Shown here: positions 45,068 to 56,126 of the stretch, one piece after another
How the letters are laid out: the number at the start of each line of letters is the position of its first letter
Position numbering within the stretch: the stretch's first letter is position 1
From: Vesta saturnalis
Lineage: Eukaryota > Arthropoda > Insecta > Coleoptera > Lampyridae
Assembly (NCBI GenBank): GCA_036346205.1
Contig: JARFJB010001965.1
Span: 2,330,001 to 2,394,000, forward strand
DNA length: 64,000 nt
Direction of reading: 5' to 3'
The notes under the pieces: model-generated
Database searches by the model: none
What the model saw: only the letters and a program-made list of their open reading frames with translations
Told to the model about the DNA's origin: nothing
Translations under genes and position numbers: made by a program

Positions 45068-45436
45068 TTAAAATACTTAACTTTTTTGGGTTTTTTAATG
45101 GTGTATTTTAAATTATACAATATAAACGTTTCGGTAACACTTACAGTTATCTTTGTCAGTAGTAATATATAGTAAAATTGTCAAAAGATGTTGAAAACAA
45201 TTTTGTCAAAATTGAAAATTTAAAAATAAACTAGTATAATAACGTTTCAAACTGTTATATTAATAGCAGGCTGTTTTATGTTTTAATTTTTCAACTTTGA
45301 CAAAATTGTTTTCAACATCTTTAACAATTTTAATAGATATTACTACTGACGAAGATAACTGGAAGTGTTATCGAAACGTTTAGATTGTATAATTTAAAAG
45401 GCACCATTAAAAAACCCTAAAAGATAAGTATTTTAT
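45068..45436. mobile_element. MITE with ~165-bp TIRs, copy 1
   Basis: The left end (AAATACTTAACTTTTTTGGG, 'ttttttaatggtgtatttta') is matched inverted at the right end, and the inverted similarity extends inward through 'cgtttcggtaacacttac' and 'gatgttgaaaacaattttgt', so the whole 369-bp element is nearly a hairpin. It lies 90 bp after the tyrosine-recombinase pseudogene. The right flank 'taatggcgaaagtttacatt' is shared with copy 2 at 48.2 kb. Confidence 0.8.
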
Positions 45437-45479
45437 TCTGTGTAATAATGGCGAAAGTTTACATTTTCATAATTGATAT

Positions 45480-48199
45480 AATTCATATGACTAATAAATG
45501 GTTACTATAAAGAAATGGTTGCTATAAAGAAAAAAGATACTTTTCTTTACGATTTGTAATAAGGAAATATGGTCCATTTGCATTGAGTTTTAATGACAAA
45601 ACATAATTTTGAAATGAATTGCCTTGAATTTTTTAAGTATATCCAATATTGCCCAAATAATGTTGCATTCAGTGGAAAAATATACATAGGAGCAACGTTT
45701 CGCTCGCCATTTTATTAACTATGTACTTTTAAAAACCGAAGTAAAATACAGAATTAGATTTTTTGACATTATTGCATTGTGACATGGGACGCCTAAAAAC
45801 TTACCATAAACAACCACTACGTTTGTCATTTAGACTAGAGAGCATAGAAACTCATAATTTTGCATCTAATTTAAAAGAAATTTCTACCTCTCCTTCCCCT
45901 TACTGTGGAGTATTTGGCAACTCTCAGACTCATCGAGTGACGCATCCATGTGCCATATTTCATTTTTACATAAATGGTCACCTTAGCTTAAAGTATTAAG
46001 GTTACCACCATGTCATTGCACTTTTAATTTCATCGATAATGTTCAGGATGCAACAGACACATACTATAATGTGGGTAGCAGACCGCGAAAATTTTACTAT
46101 TATAATAAACGGTTGTCAAATCGCCATTGTCACCGCGGTAGAAAAGATAATTAGTGTTTTTTTTTAATATCGTGATAAAACGTAGTAATTTGCTAAAGTT
46201 TTCAAAATATTTTATTTATATACTTTATGTAAGGAATGTGGGATTGTTTGTAACTAATATTTGGCTGAGGGTTGAAAAACATGTGTTTTGAGGTCTGACT
46301 AGCAGGTGTACGTTTCAAAGAATGGTTTACTGAAGGGGCGTAACGAATCATTGGAATTTCTTATGCGCCGATTCTTAATGTAAAAATGTCACTAGCTTAA
46401 TAAGTAATTGTGTTGGTACAGACCGCGATCAAAAGATATCTTTGTTTGTTACTTGGAAACTCGAGAGCCACATGTAGGGTTGTTACGGACGAATGCATAT
46501 TTTTAAAATTAAGATGTCGTGCAATAATTAAGATGAAACTGTTCCAATGTTTCTTGTTTTACTCGTACTTTTGAAAAAGGGGGGTTGATTGCGGGAGTAA
46601 AGATGGTTAGGTTTGAAATCGGGGGACAGTTAGTTACAGTTAGAGTGTCAATCGAACCAGATCGATTTTTGGTGGTTAATTAAAAACTCCCATACTCCCA
46701 TTGTAAACAGTTTGTCTTTAAAATGTTTTGTACGTGTACATTTTCTTTTGAATTAGCCAACACTAAATTGTCTTTTCTTTCGAGTGTTAGTTAATGTGTT
46801 TTTCAAATATTAATCTATAAATAACAGTCACCCTTTTTGAAGTTCAACCGCGTACTTTAACGATTTGTGTCTGTGATCAATTAAAGGAATAGATATTCAA
46901 GTGTAAGTAGGTATTTTGATATAAATGAAATCTCGCAGAAAATCATTTACCAGCTGAGATAACATATTAAATACGAAAAATTGCCTTGCAAAGGTATCTT
47001 ATTCGTACGCGGGCTCATTAAGCTGAAATCTGCTAAAATAAAAGACAGTACAGAGCCCTCTCACTCTGGTGTTTGTGTGAATTAGCATTGTCGTTTGTTG
47101 TTTATATTTATATTTGTAGAGGGGAGGGGGGAGCTGGTGAACGGGAACATGATACTGCTGATTATTAATTGTAAAAGGCAATTGCCAGTGGGTACGCACT
47201 CCCGAGGCCAGATAACCATTAAACACCTCGAATTTTATTTTTATTGTTTTTATTGTTGTATAGGTGAATGTGTAACCTGAGAAAGGAGCACTGTATTTTT
47301 TTAACGCCCTCAAATTTATATATCGGTTACGACGTTGTAATCTATTTATAACTTACCCTTGTAAGGCTTTGTTTGGTATTACGATTTTTATTATGATTTT
47401 TACTTTGATACCCAATTGTGCGTGTGACTACATGTGTTTTTTTTTATTATTATGTTTCTGTGTAACTAAATTGCTTTTTATTCATTTTCTCTTAATGTTA
47501 TAACTCTGTACGCACTTTAACCTGATTTAATGGTGTTTTATTACATATTTAACCCTTTCATTGTTTTTTTTTTGTGTTATTTGACTTAATAATGTACTTA
47601 TCCAATTACATATTTATGAATAAAGTGAGTTTTATTGCTGGTTCTTTCCCACAATAGTATATTAACGGGCTGAACCACCGCTGTGCAAAGCTCGTTGATT
47701 TTAATTTGAGTAGTCTCATTTCTTTTACTTTCCCCTCATGATGCAACACTTACCTCATCCAGCCTATTGAATTCAGATAGCAACGTACCTACCACTAGAA
47801 GGCCACTTCGTTTGATTAGATTTGAGGTTTGCGAGTAATCACATATCAGACTTGTAAATAAATTCTAATGTTTTAATTAGTGCCAGGAAAGTCAAAGTAA
47901 GGCAGGCAATTAATTTGATTAATAGTAACATTATTGTCAGTCAAGTCAAAATAAGTCACTTAGCCATTGTTTTGTTCTTGAATTTGCATTACTGCAAATC
48001 AGTTCAAATTACACTTTTCGAGATAGGGTACCTGGGGGACGCTACAATAATAAGCATGTAGTTCGAGATGCCCATTTCGCTAATAATTGTTTAAACGGTG
48101 ACATGCAATCGGGAAGTTCCACTAATTAAAGTGCATTTGAAACTTTAAACAGAACATTATACACTTCAGTTGATTTTATTTCCTAATTTGTTCCTAATA
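45480..48199. other. Region without recognised genes
   Basis: Short frames at 45,763-45,999 plus and 46,999-47,313 minus have no recognisable domain. The part 46,980-47,300 is somewhat GC-richer. I see no repeat or RNA gene that I can support. Confidence 0.45.
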
Positions 48200-48481
48200 T
48201 TAAAATACTTATCTTTTTTCGGTTTTTTAATAGTGTATTTTAAATTATACAAAATGGCTGACATTTTTTATTGTTAACCTTCGTCGTAGAGGGTGTTCTG
48301 GTTTGTCATCTTTAAGACAATATTTAATTTTTAATGACCTAGTTATTCTGTACTAACATTTAATTCTATAGTTGGCATTATACATTTCTCAAACTGTTAT
48401 ATTAAAGCAGCCTGATGTTTATATTTATGGTGTATAATTTAAAATACACCATTAAAAAACCAAAAAAGATAAGTATTTTAT
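48200..48481. mobile_element. MITE, copy 2 (deleted interior)
   Basis: The ends TAAAATACTTATCTTTTTTC and their inverted copy at 48,462-48,481 match the MITE at 45,068-45,436, including 'ttttttaatagtgtatttta' and 'aaattatac'. The interior is shorter and only the outer ~55 bp of each arm pair. The 3' flanking words 'gataatggtgaaagtttaca' are shared with copy 1, so the family extends beyond the hairpin. Confidence 0.75.
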
Positions 48482-48898
48482 TATGTGTGATAATGGTGAA
48501 AGTTTACATCTTCATACGTTCCTAATATGTTTTTTTTTATTTAGTTCGAGTTTATAATAAAATATTTAATTTTAAGTTGTATAACTCAATGATGAATGAA
48601 TATAAACCATCTTGGACCGATTTTTTACTAATTTGTGAAATATTTTTAGGTGTTGGCATTGTAGCACTGCTATTTGAAATTACGTTATCAGGTAGAAACT
48701 TTAACAAATAAAAGGTAATGTGACCTCTATGAAGTATTGCCATTTAAAATTTTTAAAATGTTACACTTAATAATTTGAAACTCAATTGCGTAATTACTAT
48801 TTATGGATTCCTAATCAGTCTTTTAAAAACCCTGTTACTTATTTAATCTTCATTTTCATATATTCATTCATATATTATTAGTATTTAATTTATTTCAT

Positions 48899-49712
48899 GT
48901 ACAAACATAAACATAAACGTAAACGTAAACGTAAACGTAAACGTAAACGTAAACGTAAACGTAAACGTAAACGTAAACGTAAACGTAAACGTAAGTAAAC
49001 GTAAACGTAAACGTAAACGTAAACGTAAACGTAAACGTAAACGTAAACGTAAACGTAAACGTAAACGTAAACGTAAACGTACACGTAAACGTATAACGTA
49101 AACGTAAACGTAAACGTAACGTAAACAGTAAACGTAAACGTAAACGTAAACGTAAACGTAAAACGTAAACGTAAACGTAAACGTAAACGTAGTAACGTAA
49201 ACGTAAACGTACTAACGTAAACGTAAACGTAAACGTAAACGTAAACGTAAACGTAAACGTAAACGTAAACGTAATCGTAAACGTAAACGTAATCGTAAAC
49301 GTAAACGTAAACGTAAACGTAAACGTAAATCGTAAACGTAAACTATGTAAACGTAAACGTAAACGTAAACGTAAAACGTAAACGTAAACCTAAACGTAAA
49401 CGTAAACGTAAACGTAAACGTAAACGTAAACGTAAACGTAAACGTAAACGTAAACGTAAACGTAAACGTAAACGTAAACGTAAACGTAAACGTAAACGTA
49501 AACGTAAACGTAAACGTAAACGTAAACGTAAACGTAAACGTAAACGTAAACGTAAACGTAAACGTAAACGTAAACGTAAACGTAAACATAAACGTAACGT
49601 AAACGTAAACGTAAACGTAAACGTAAACGTAAACGTAAATAAACGTAAACGTAAACGTAAACGTAAACGTAAACGTAAACGTAAACGTAAACGTAAACAT
49701 AAACATAAAACG
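48899..49712. repeat. (ACGTAA)n hexamer array, ~0.8 kb
   Basis: More than 120 units of the hexamer ACGTAA (equivalently GTAAAC), with occasional single-base gains or losses (for example 'acgtaaaacgta', 'cgtaacgta') and rare substitutions ('acgtaatcg'). It is AT-rich upstream and unique downstream. It is not the insect telomere unit TTAGG or the beetle TCAGG. Confidence 0.97.
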
Positions 49713-50061
49713 TAACATTAAGTTGTTCTACCATCGCTAAATGATTGGTAATTAATTTGTTACCCCAATACCAGAAAATATGTATGCAAGAATCAGAAAA
49801 ACAAGTGCGTCAGAGTTTGTTGATATTTTGTCGCTGTAAGGTAGCGTGAAAACATTGCCCAAATATAGTACAACACACGGCCTTCCAACCTACAAAATGA
49901 AAATTAAAAGACATGAATCAATTTTTTTAGGATAATTATGCAACCTCTTTTGTAATAAGTTCACTACAAAAATAGGCAACATTATAAAAACAAAAATAAT
50001 AATCTATGTCAAACAGAAGTTTAAAACATCATGTCAGTTAGAGGTTAATAGACATCTAGAT

Positions 50062-50438
50062 TCCGACCTAGTAGCGTAGTGGTGACACAACCTGCTCAGC
50101 ATTCGGGAGGTAATGGGTTCGATTCCCGTTACCGTCTACTTTGTATGAGGTTTTTCAGTGGGTTTTCTTCATGCATATGTAGCGGCATGGTCACTGTGAG
50201 TATATTCACGCCATGTGCGGCTACTTAGGCGAATGCTGGGGTAGTATTTTCCCCCTCAGAACCCTAACTCCGTTACTTACGATTCTACCCTGACCACACC
50301 CATCCTTAATCCCACCATGTATATATACATAATGATGTATGTATGCTGGGAATCCATGATTGTGGCTGAAGGAGCTCGGAAAGTTCGAGCAGCCCTCCTC
50401 CGAGGGGAGGGAATGAAATACGTGGCCTTTTCCTTTTT
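50062..50438 (+). mobile_element. Complete tRNA-derived SINE with 9-bp target-site duplication
   Basis: The 377-bp element starts TCCGACCTAGTAGCGTAGTG. Box A is TAGCGTAGTGG, box B is GGTTCGATTCC within a T-arm-like stem (GTAATGGG/CCCGTTAC), so the head derives from a tRNA and would be transcribed by RNA polymerase III. The body contains 'atgtagcggcatggtcactg' and 'cgaatgctggggtagtattt', and the tail ends ACGTGGCCTTTTCCTTTTTC. The sequence CATCTAGAT flanks both sides (50,053-50,061 and 50,439-50,447) as a target-site duplication, which defines both ends. A truncated relative is at 737-856. Confidence 0.85.
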
Positions 50439-50449
50439 CATCTAGATGC

Positions 50450-52789
50450 TAACTTGAAAAAATTCCCAAGCCGCACATTTCTTTAAAAATATGGATAAGT
50501 TTAATCATTTTCAATTGTATTTATTTAATTTTTACACTTATTTCGCTTTATATAAAGAAACTTGTAAAATTAAATTTTTCTTTAAAAAATATATATATCT
50601 ACACATTTTCTTATAAAATTAATCTTTAATAATTGCATATATTTTACAATCGATCAATTGTTCATTATTTTGATATTAAACGGATAACTTTGTATCGTCT
50701 TTCCTCTTTTCTTTTATGGTAGGACCATATGTGAATGCTACCTTCATATTAAGTTATAAGATAACGTGATGTATTCCTCTGCTATCGGTAACAGGATATT
50801 ATTTGCTTCAATTAAATATGTGGGCTGTAATTTATTGGCATTGCTTAATAAAAGTATAATAAACAATGATGATGAGAAAATTACAGGTTGCGGCAAGTTT
50901 ATGTTTATCAGCACTTAATCAACAAATTAATTTTTATTTATTATTACCAATTGTTAACTATTGTTTCGAAACAAATAGTCGATAACACAGTCACCATTAA
51001 ACAATATTTATGACGTGTAGAGTAATAAAGCGTTTCCTGCACGGTGTACATCGTACATAACAATGGCAACTAAAAGACACAATTTGTCAGCGAATGACAT
51101 AAAGTCCCTGTTGTAAACTAAAATTGTACATTAAACCTCGTTACACATTGAAAACATCTGACGCTTTTTGTTAACAACTAAAGATATTTAAATGGTACAT
51201 AAAATACAATTTAACATACGGGTTCAATTTAATACAATGATAGAATCCATTTGTTACGAAAAGGCGGAACAATCCTGCCACATGCAAACGGAACTACCTT
51301 CGATGCACGTAAAATCTCAGTAGTCAATTGCATTCTTCTTGTATTGTTTACCCCATAACCCACGTGCATGCCTCGTAAAAATCTGTCGGTTTATAACGAA
51401 AGCACGATTTATTACCGTGCAATTGTGTCTACAAGCTTTATAGTATGTAAAAATGATGTAGGGCGGTATTCTGAACTACTGTTCCAGGACATATTTTATA
51501 CATGAACGCGACATGACCAAACCACACACCGTCGCTTCACTTTTTCTTGCTTTACCCACTCCAAAAAGTTAATGTATTTCTGTACACATTCGCTCCCTAT
51601 ATCTTACAATTTGCTATTAAAATAAATTAAAGCGCCTGCCCACATTATACTCTTTTTATTATTAGGCATTATCCTCAAGGCGCCTCGTGAAAAATGTTTG
51701 AGGCCATTAGCGTAAAATATTAATTAAAATGACTAACCGGATAGAATTGATAGGGCCTGTTATGACAATAATGTATAAAACACCGTTATTTAAGCGCTCT
51801 TGCAACTGTTATGATCTAATTAATGGTTATGTACGTATAATGCGTCTTCATTACGAATTATTAACCATGACGGCCAATTACTTCCAGCCTCTTTTCGATT
51901 TTGCATTTAAAATTAGGTCATTATTCTTTTCATAAAATTATACTAAATTTGAAATTCAATACTTTTTACTTAGAGACGTATGTTATAAAATAAATAATAG
52001 AGCATAGATAAAAAACTAACACAGTATGTCTTGCTATTCGAATTTAATTAGACAAAATGCATAATAGGGCTTTCACAAAAACTTTTGATAAAGGAGCATA
52101 CAATCCATTTTAATTCTCTTTGACATAAGCGCGCTTCAGTTTATTTATTTCGCAACTTTCATTAATTGCAAAATATGAAACGACACAGTGTCTAAAATAA
52201 CAAGAAAAGGTTAGAATTATAATTAGTCGGAAGCTTTGTAATGCCCTAAAATTAACGTATAGAAACTGTAGGATAATTGTGAATACATTTAAACAATATT
52301 GCTCAATACACAAACCGAAGTAATTCCCATTGTACTAAAAAGTTGACGAGTATACATTTTCAGGTAATTCTTATTATTACTGTAGATATTATTAAAACAA
52401 TTCTGTACAAACTGTTACAAAATTTGAATTACCTACTTAAAGTTAATGCATATTACAGGGTGTTTATCACGTAAAAATTTAGATCATAGGTAAATAGCAC
52501 TAGTCATGCACCAACTATTCAGATATATAACTATTTAGATATGTGTTCGACTCTAGTTCCCGTCTTCATTGCATGTCAACTTTTTCAGCAATTTTATTAT
52601 CTTGAAACACTAATTACTTGGTTGTGAGACTGAAGCAATGTCAGAGACGTGCTCTAACAAAAATTTTTAGCTAGATGTAATAGTAGGAGAGCACTTGAGG
52701 ACAATGACGTCATAATTAATTAAAAATGGTGGTGGGTGGAGTGGGGTTATTTAAAAGTGTTGGGGTGGAGTGGGGTGTTAGTCGCGTAG
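50450..52789. other. AT-rich region without genes
   Basis: No coding domain is seen. One TIR-like TTACAGGGTGTTTATC occurs at about 52,453 without a visible partner. From about 52,690 the sequence becomes G-rich (GGTGGGTGGAGTGGGG), leading into the CCAAT-rich inverted repeat. Confidence 0.45.
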
Positions 52790-53159
52790 CCTCCCTACCT
52801 TCACGTGGCCACGCCAACTTCCAGCTGATTGGTCAAGCGCGCGGTACAGCCCCAGACCGAGCGTTCTGATTGGAAGACCTAATAGCAGACCACACCCCGC
52901 TGGTTTCTAATTGGTCCCTAGACTCTGTCCAGGCTGCGCCTTAGATGGGAAATTTGAATGTTTGGGGCATTAGTTGAATTTCTAGTACGTAAGTTTCTAT
53001 AAAGGTGGCCCCACGTATTGTTGGTAATTTGTTTACCTGCGGGTTTGATTAAGAATTTTTCTGTACATAGATTGGTTTCTAATTGGTCCCTCTACTCTGT
53101 CTCAGCTGCGTCTTTTCTCTAATGAATTCTGTTTGTGCCTCTCGTTGTTTCGTCTCTAA

Positions 53160-54220
53160 TGTCTTCTCGTATAAGGTGTCTCCCTCTCGTCCTCTCTCTT
53201 CCTATCTCTTCTCTCTCCTCGTCTCTCGTCGTCTCTCCTCTCGTCTCTCTCGTCGATCTCGTCGTCCTCGTCTCTCGTCTCTCGTCTCTCGTCTCTCTGT
53301 CCCTCTCGTCTCTCGTCTCTCTCTCTCCTCTCTCGTCTCTCGTCTCTCTGTCTCTCTCGTCTCTCGTCTCTCTCTCTCTCGTCTCTCGTCTCCTGTCTCT
53401 CCGTCTCTGTCTCTCTCGTCCTCGTCTCCTGTCTCCTCGTCTCCTGTCTCTCGTCTCTCTCCTCGTCTCTCGTCTCTCTCTGTCTCCTCGTCTCGTCCTC
53501 TCGTCTCTCTCTCGTCTCTCCTCCGTCTCCGTCGTCTCTCGTCCTCCTCTGTCTCTCCTCTGTCTCCTCGTCTCTCTCGTCTCTCGTCTCCTGTCTCCTC
53601 GTCCTCCTCGTCTCTCTCTCGTCCTCTGTCTCTCGCTGTCTCGTCTCTCCTGTCCTCCTGTCTCCTCGTCCTCTCTCGTCCTCTCTCGTCTCTCCTGTCC
53701 TTCCTGTCTCTCTCTGTCCTCTCGTCCTCGTCCTCCTCGTCCTCCTGTCTCCGTCCTCTCCTCGCCTCTCTCCGTCTCCTCGTCTCCGTCTCTCGTCCTC
53801 TCGTCCTCCTTCCTCCTCGTCTCTCTGTCCTCTGTCCTCCTGTCTCCTCGTCTCCTCGTCCTCCTCCTCTCGTCCTCCTCCTCCGTCCTCCTGTCTCCTC
53901 GTCCTCTCGTCCTCCTGTCTCCTCGTCCTCTGTCCTCTCTGTCTCTGTCCTCCGTCTCTCTCGTCTCCTCGTCCCTGTCTCTCTCTCGTCTCTCCTCGTC
54001 TCCTCGTCCTCGTCTCGTCTCGTCTCTCTCTCTCCGTCTCTCTGTCTCTCTCGTCTCTCTCGTCCTCCTCGTCCTCCTCGTCTCTCTCGTCTCTCTCGTC
54101 TCTCTCGTCTCTCTCGTCCTCCGCTCTCGTCTCTCGTCTCCTGTCTCTCGTCTCTCTCGTCTCTCTCGTCTCTCTCGTCTCTCTCGTCTCTGTCGTCTCT
54201 CTCGTCTCTCTCGTCTCGTC
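53160..54220. repeat. CT-rich minisatellite, (CTCTCGTC)n
   Basis: About 1.06 kb built from CTCTCGTC, CTCCTCGTC and CTGTC units. The plus strand has essentially no A across the whole block. Long open frames on both strands (Ser/Leu/Arg-rich, or Arg/Glu/Thr-rich on the minus strand) result from the repeat. Confidence 0.95.
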
Positions 54221-54501
54221 ATGAGATGTAATTAAAAAATTTGTTTATAAAATTCAATCTAATTACATGACTTGAAGCATTGTAAGTGTATTGCAAACAC
54301 AGCACACTTTTTTACGTAATTAGATCATTAGTGAATTTTCCCCAGGCACGTTAGATATATATGAAGAGTGAAATATTGGCGACTTGTTTGTATTTCTCAC
54401 GTGATTAGGTGATTGGTGGGTTTTGAAACGAGATGTTCTTTCAATACACCACTTTACTTAATTTCCTGTACAGGTTTTGATGTTATGCTATATTTACAGA
54501 T

Positions 54502-54751
54502 ATGGATTTATCTGCTTTAGATTCATCACATGCTTTAAACCATTCACAAACGTTAAGGATTTCGAGACTGGGGTCGAACACAGGGTTCTCAATCTGAGTG
54601 TCATGACAAAGTATGGCGAAAAGATCGTTATGGAACTGGAGGAGTTTAAATGAGTGTTACCTGACCGTTTCCAGAAGTATTTCAAAGCCGAGTATCAAAG
54701 TATACATCAATTTAAAGAACAGTTGAAGGGTAAAGGTGTTTCAAAGTGATC
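54502..54751 (+). pseudogene. Small possible nucleic-acid-binding protein, broken
   Basis: The ATG at 54,502 begins MDLSALDSSHAL. After a one-base shift near 54,540 the frame continues FTNVKDFETGVEHRVLNLSV, MTKYGEKIVMELEEFK, a TGA, then in the same frame VLPDRFQKYFKAEYQSIH and ends at 54,751. The total would be about 82 residues. The pattern (hydrophobic strands, TKYGEKIVxELE, then VLPDRF) resembles small beta-rich proteins of unknown function that I have seen in insect mobile elements and that could have an OB fold. That resemblance is from memory and not certain. It lies inside the CCAAT-ended element and may be its only remaining gene. Confidence 0.4.
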
Positions 54752-55014
54752 TTTAGGACTAGTAGGCAAAAGTACTAATTTAATATTCTTTGTCATAAGT
54801 TTTTTTTTTTAATAATTTAATATTTATTTAGAAAAACGATTTTATAAGTGTTATGTTATATAGTGACGAGATTGACCTAATAAGTAAAGCAATTTTGACT
54901 GGTTCTACAAAAAAATCTGTTTATTATCGATAATCAAACTCTATTACCGAATAAATGTTCCAAATTTCCCGCCTTAACGACTGCAGGGCCCTACCTCGAT
55001 CAGTCTGAATTACA

Positions 55015-55185
55015 GAAAACATTCATTAGTCCTAGACACGCACCACTAGATGGCGACACAAACAAATTCAAATTTCAAGCAAACATATACCACTAGATGG
55101 AGCCACTTCTATTACAGAAAACATTCATTAAGCCTAAAGATACATAACAAGATGGCGCCACAAACAAATTCAAATTTCCCTCCAA
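55015..55185. repeat. Direct repeat with 'ATGGCG(A/C)CACAAACAAATTC' words
   Basis: 'ttacagaaaacattcatta' occurs at about 55,012 and 55,114, and 'acaaacaaattcaaatttc' at about 55,059 and 55,160, giving two ~100-bp copies in the same orientation. Each contains a 'cactagatgg' or 'caagatggcg' word. Confidence 0.75.
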
Positions 55186-55880
55186 GAGGCCCACGACAAG
55201 GAGGCGAAGCCTTATTAGAATACTATTTACAGTCAAGGAGGCCCTGGCATCAAGGGGGTCTAGACAATAAGCGAAGACCCTAACAGAAGTTCCTATACAT
55301 GTCTTATGAGATAGTATGAGAACCCCTTTGTTTTCAAATTTCCCGCCATAATGAATGCGCACGCACGACCAATCAGCCGAAGGGAAGGAGTAACCTAATC
55401 TCGAATCATAACAGTGCATTAGGCCTCCAATCAGAGCACAGCCTGGAAAAAGTCTAAGGACCAATCAGAGACCAGCGGATGTGATTTGCCATTAGGTCCT
55501 CCAATCAGAATGCTCGGCGTGGGTCCATATGTTAGCTCAAGACCAATCAGTGTGGCCACGTGGTGACAGGGAGATCACATGACTCGAATTTTTTAAAACA
55601 TATCATCGTAATCACCTTCATTAACACACTTGATGGTTAAGTAACTATTAAACTGCTGTTTTATAACCAATGACCAATGCATGCAAACTTTACAATTACT
55701 GACGTTCTTTAGGTGAAAATTTGCATAATTGGTTTGGCTCGGTTAAATAACTTGCTACCTCTTTATTACTCTGACAAATACCCCAGGAGGTGTTTGTACA
55801 TGTATTTCCTATAGATACAATTCTAAATAAACTAAATATCTCAACTTAAAATATTTGAGCCTGAAAACAAAATAAATACA

Positions 55881-55883
<3 letters not shown>

Positions 55884-55964
<81 letters not shown>
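55884..55964. repeat. (TA)n microsatellite
   Basis: About 80 bp of uninterrupted AT/TA. It is followed by 'cacaaacatttcttggtg', a word that also flanks the (TA)n run at the centre of the palindrome at 57.5 kb. Confidence 0.97.
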
Positions 55965-55969
<5 letters not shown>

Positions 55970-56126
55970 CACAAACATTTCTTGGTGCGGACTACTACTG
56001 GGCTGTACTGGGGTTCAGTAGACCTTAAAAATTAAAAAATAGGTTTTAAAATGCTTTACATGTCCATTAACCTTAATTCATATGAAAGTTTAAACGTCTA
56101 CTTGACATAGATTAATATTGTTGTTT

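Larger units (their letters stand above)
52797..55575. mobile_element. Candidate element with CCAAT-rich terminal inverted repeats
   Basis: The left end (52,797-52,945) and right end (55,427-55,575, inverted) share CACGTGGCCAC, 'ctgattggtc', 'gttctgattggaagaccta' versus 'attctgattggaggaccta', 'aattggtccctagact' versus 'gattggtccttagact', and 'ccaggctg'. The similarity is about 75-80 percent by eye and includes a shared 'ggaaatttgaat' further in. Between the ends lie 1 kb of CT-rich repeat, a small broken gene and a 100-bp direct repeat. Each end has three to five ATTGG/CCAAT boxes. The class of element is unknown. Confidence 0.55.

Noticed and set aside
46999..47313. 104-codon minus-strand frame as a host gene
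   Set aside because: No recognisable domain, overlaps another open frame on the plus strand, composition close to its surroundings.
48899..49712. Telomeric repeat
   Set aside because: The unit is ACGTAA, not TTAGG, TCAGG or another described telomere unit, and unique DNA lies on both sides.
48890..49734. VYVYVY / RLRLRL / TFTFTF open frames
   Set aside because: Translation of the (ACGTAA)n array; no gene.
53083..54235. Open frames of 366-382 codons on both strands, Ser/Leu/Arg- or Arg/Glu/Thr-rich
   Set aside because: By-product of the CT-rich minisatellite, which has no A on one strand and therefore few stop codons.
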